DNA from: Symbiodinium natans
Taxonomy: Eukaryota; Sar; Dinophyceae; Suessiales; Symbiodiniaceae
DNA length: 64,000 bases
NCBI GenBank assembly: GCA_905221605.1
Contig: CAJNDS010001702.1
Location: 122,001 to 186,000, forward strand
Reading direction: 5' to 3'
The notes below the pieces were generated by a model that was not told the origin of the DNA, did not search any database, and saw nothing but the letters and a program-made list of their open reading frames with translations. The position numbers were made by a program, and so were the translations under genes. Positions 60,994-64,000 of this stretch are shown piece after piece (within the stretch, counting starts at the first letter, position 1; each line of letters opens with the position of its first letter).

Positions 60994-61156
60994 TTGGGAT
61001 GTTTCCCCTTATACTAACAGTCCTTAATAGGGATTCTAGTGTCCCCAAACTATCCCCCAGTAAAGCCCGAAACCCCAAACCCTAAACCCTAAACCCCAAA
61101 CCCTAAACCCTAAACCCTAAACTAAGGACGCTTCGTATACAGGGGGAACATCCCAA
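60994..61156. mobile_element. MITE-like element, family A, split by a telomere array
   Basis: TTGGGATGTTTCCCCTTATA and TATACAGGGGGAACATCCCA are the ends. Inner arms AACAGTCCTTA and TAAGGAC are separated by about 60 bp of CCCTAAA/CCCCAAA units. Confidence 0.85.
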
Positions 61157-61255
61157 TGAATTCGAGTTGACAGTGCTAAGAGCACCTCGCGATCGATAGA
61201 GCAGGACGGCTCCGAACGCAAGCCACACCCCGAAGTCACAAACAGCCTATGCTTG

Positions 61256-61430
61256 GACATACACATACATATACATAATTACATTTTATCTACTCATGTA
61301 CATAAATGAACATTGAATAGAAAACAAATGTAAGTGTACGTATAGGTGTGTATAAACGGATATACAAATAAGCAAACACATACATATAAACATGTATATA
61401 CATACATACATACATACATACATACATACA

Positions 61431-61461
<31 letters not shown>

Positions 61462-61480
61462 CTATCTCTGTGTGTGTGTG
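61256..61480. repeat. (TACA)n microsatellite
   Basis: Degenerate TACA/TATA repeats lead into a pure (CATA)n run at about 61400-61460. Confidence 0.94.
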
Positions 61481-61737
61481 TGTCTGTCACACCTGGTTTA
61501 TGGGAAAGCTGCGTGTTGGAAGTCCAGGGCCTTAATTCTATTTAGCATCGCCCCAAAGAAACGACAGCTCGGATGGATGACGGTGTTCAGCCTAGGGCCT
61601 ATGCAAGGCTAAAGGCAATGCTGCTCAACCACGCTCGAAACATCGAACTGAAGATCAAGTTGCGGCGCTCACAAGGCGTGAACGGTTCCTTCAGGAGGAT
61701 TGCTTACCTTAAGAATCGGTTAAGACTAAAAATAAAC

Positions 61738-61872
61738 TATTTAGGGAAAAGTTTAAATTTTAACTTTTTTAGTTAAAGTTTAAAATTTAAACTTTAACTA
61801 AAAAATTTAAACTATTTTTAGTTTAAATTTTAAACTATTTAGTTTGTTTTTCAAGTTTATTTTTCAAGTTAA
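61738..61872. repeat. AT-rich palindromic cluster of TTTAAA motifs
   Basis: AAGTTTAAATTTTAACTTTT, TTAAAGTTTAAAATTTAAAC and similar segments are mutually complementary, so the stretch can fold into nested hairpins. Confidence 0.88.
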
Positions 61873-62083
61873 AATTGACCATTAGTGTTGAGTCTTTACC
61901 TTGGAAGTAAGTAGTTGAAAGTCACAGTTGTCCACTTGAGGAGAGTTGGGAGAGAGGAAAACGACCGAGAAGCGACTTGCTTGTCTTAACTTGAGGAGAG
62001 TTGTGAGAGAGAAGGAGCGAGACATTTCTTGTTTGTGTGACAGTTTGTGTTGCACTTCGAGTATCAGAGTTTTTTTTGCAGTC

Positions 62084-62299
62084 AAGCTTTCGTCCGCAAA
62101 GATGGATGATTGCAAGTTGTGGGTGGGAGGGTTAGAGCATGCCCTCTCAGCTTCGAGATTGAGAGCCATTCTCCCGTTCTCTGGCGGCAAGATTTGTTTG
62201 TATGCTGAGTCACATTTGATCGAAAACCGCCGCCCACCAGCCCATGCTTTGCAGCTCTTTGCAGGTTGGGTGACATCGCCCTGCAAGACGTGTCAATGA
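62084..62299 (+). pseudogene. plus-strand gene-like fragment with RNP2-like start
   Basis: After a strong acceptor (AGTTTTTTTTGCAG, ending 62083) the plus frame reads KLSSAKMDDCKLWVGGLEHA and continues 50 more residues to TGA. KLWVGGL resembles the RNP2 strand of an RRM, but no RNP1 follows, so this may be a decayed or unrelated fragment. Confidence 0.32.
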
Positions 62300-62579
62300 T
62301 GCACCGCGGCTCAGGGACGGCCTCTGCGGCCTGCTTGTGCTCCTGGGCTTTCTTTATGCATGGAGCTCACGTCCACAGTGCCATTGCTTTCTTAAACTTA
62401 GCCGGGCCCCTGAGGCTTCGACTCGAAGACCACTCGTGACGAAGCATGGTGGCTTCTTGTTGAGCACGGATGGCCGGTCCGAGAGTGGGTAACTCGAGGC
62501 AGCCGGCCTTTTACCTGGCAGGCACCCCAACGTGGAGAGTCTTCTGCAGGCCTCGTGGAGACGCAGATGGTTAGCCGTG

Positions 62580-62965
62580 TGGAGGAGGAGCTCTTAAGTG
62601 AGCTTACGTCCTGTAAGCTGTCGGAGCAGGCCAGAAGTCTTCAAGATGCTTGGGAGAGAACTTGAGGAGTGTGACAGAGTCAGAGACACAGTGTCCCGGA
62701 GTCCTCAATATACTTTGAGTGAACTTGAGGAGAGGTGTTTTAGACAGAGCCAACGATAAGTTGTTGCAAAAAACTTGTAGGCGGCCCTGGAGAAGAACGC
62801 AACTGCTAGCACTCGGCTGAGGCAAGAACTGGAGGCCTTGCTTTGTGTTGCAAATGCACCTGGCATCAAAATAAACGCCTGTCCTCCTCAAAATGAAAAG
62901 CCTGAAGATAATGTATTAGGAGATTTGTGGGAAAGTCTTGAGAACTGGGGGGAGGGGGGGGGGGG
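62580..62965 (+). pseudogene. plus-strand coiled-coil-like remnants
   Basis: EEELLSELTSCKLSEQARSL (about 62584-62650) and ALEKNATASTRLRQELEALL (about 62788-62850) are both helical, with stops between them. They could be two exons or remnants of one gene. The second frame stays open to about 62,960. Confidence 0.32.
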
Positions 62966-63158
62966 TGGAGGGATTATAACATCAGAGGGAGCTGATAACA
63001 ACTGCAGAGGCTGCACATTTTCCAAGGTTGTCTGCCGGCAGTGCGCGTCTACATTTTCTTCCTTAAAGCCGTACAAGCCCTAAACCCTAAACCCTAAACC
63101 CTAAAGCCTAAACCCTGGACGCTGTTTGGCTGCTATCGGGCTTATAAGCTCAACACAC

Positions 63159-63213
63159 CGCCTTGGTCAGCTCAATGTTGCGAGAGCGCTCGTACTTGAC
63201 AGCTTCTCGATAC
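63159..63213 (-). CDS. candidate exon (55 bp), rightmost minus-strand piece
   Basis: After CCCATAAAG the frame reads YREAVKYERSRNIELTKA, ending at AGGCG|GTGTGT. Confidence 0.55.
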
Positions 63214-63530
63214 CTTTATGGGTTTAGGGCTTAGGGTTTAGGGTTTAGGGTTGGGGATTTAGGGCTGAGGGTGGGATATTCCGAACTTACGGTACCCCAT
63301 TGCAGTTCCAGTTCCTCTAAATGTATAGTAGATTCTTCACTCTCAAACGCGGCCTCCGACAAGAATCTGTCAAGGCTTGGACCTTGTGGCCCTAAACCCA
63401 GCTGCTGAGTTCATAAGCCCCGAAAAAGTGTACACTTTTAGTTTTGTAGAGATTGTAGTATCCCAAAATGTGTAAAGTGTACTCACTCAGCTACTAAGTA
63501 AACCCTAACCCCAAACTCTAAACCGCTAAG

Positions 63531-63620
63531 TTGGGTATTCCCCCTTATACTAACCATCCTTGATAGGGAGTATAGTATCCGCCATTATAATGCCCGGTTA
63601 GTATGCGGGGGAAGGTCCCA
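63531..63620. mobile_element. MITE-like element, family A
   Basis: TTGGGTATTCCCCCTTATAC on the left and GTATGCGGGGGAAGGTCCCA on the right, with CTAACCATCCTTGATAGG inside. Confidence 0.78.
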
Positions 63621-63701
63621 GCCGCTTAGACTTTTTCGGCTTACTAGGCCCTTTTCCTGTGCGGGTTACATGCGACACACAGACCTAGACTGCCTGGAGA
63701 A

Positions 63702-63920
63702 TTGGGGCGTCCAGTTCAGAAGTTCAGGGCTTTTCTGGAGGATTTTCTTATTTCGGGAGACCTTGAAGGCCCCCATTCTTGGGATGACAGTATGCTGGGG
63801 AAAGAGGTACCCTCTTTGAGTGCCCATAAGCTAAGTTCTTACTGGTTCCTGGATATCTTTAACAGACTCTCTTGTGGCTCAAGCAGACGGGAGACCTTGG
63901 AAAACCACCCTAAACCCTAA
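63702..63920 (+). CDS. open frame of uncertain status near right edge
   Basis: A 72-codon plus frame (VQKFRAFLEDFLISGDLEG and on) ends in a telomere-like block. It has some protein-like content but no family and no clear borders. Confidence 0.2.
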   Translation: MGRPVQKFRAFLEDFLISGDLEGPHSWDDSMLGKEVPSLSAHKLSSYWFLDIFNRLSCGSSRRETLENHPKP

Positions 63921-64000
63921 ACCCTAAACCCCAAACCCTAAACAATTCCCAAACCTCAAATTTGTGAACCGCAGGCAAGGGACTTGTTGGTCGCCACGAG

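Noticed and set aside
61290-61612. Tyr/Val/Cys and Thr/His/Ile frames
   Set aside because: They come from a TACA microsatellite.

Overview
The window looks like dinoflagellate nuclear DNA, most likely from a symbiodiniacean or a close relative. Four observations point that way. Telomere-type TTTAGGG/CCCTAAA repeats are scattered through it in both orientations. The left edge carries a tyrosine-recombinase (DIRS-like) retroelement with a methyltransferase-like domain. Short exon-like pieces have AG acceptors and GT (sometimes GC) donors. Introner-like inverted-repeat elements are frequent. The species is inference.

Positions 1 to about 5,550 hold a minus-strand DIRS-like retroelement that runs off the left edge. 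In transcription order it has a 102-codon membrane-protein ORF (5448-5140), a Gag-like ORF that starts on the overlapping stop codon (TGATG at 5142-5138), and a frame that is open from 3847 to base 1 with no stop. That frame encodes reverse transcriptase, RNase H and, after about 400 further codons, a C5-cytosine-methyltransferase-like domain. The tyrosine recombinase (487-1803) lies wholly inside this frame in another register.

Positions 5,550-63,950 are a mosaic. Blocks of telomere-like repeats (up to about 17 perfect copies, many variants) alternate with unique segments of 20-200 bp. Read on the minus strand, a large share of these segments look like coding exons: open, of protein-like composition, preceded by AG and followed by GT. 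I list about a hundred. In roughly a quarter to a third the donor is the telomere repeat itself (G|GTTTAG), and in some the acceptor is too (TTTAG|). The simplest reading is one or more very long minus-strand genes, from about 63.2 kb down to about 6.6 kb, whose introns are filled with telomere-like repeats and small inverted-repeat elements. I recognise no product. I did not manage to join all exons in one phase, and several candidate stops (48454, 50510, 27332, 6634) suggest more than one gene.

Inside the same field are at least six families of short terminal-inverted-repeat elements, some with telomere arrays nested inside, a diverged 0.5-kb duplication (18.9 and 27.5 kb), homogenised telomere variants such as TTGAGGG, microsatellites and long G/C tracts. 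A 100-base assembly gap (34495-34594) follows a hairpin. Beyond it, to about 36.6 kb, is an AT-richer island with few repeats. From 59.8 to 63.1 kb repeats are sparse, with weak plus-strand gene-like pieces. I saw no rRNA, tRNA or CRISPR array.
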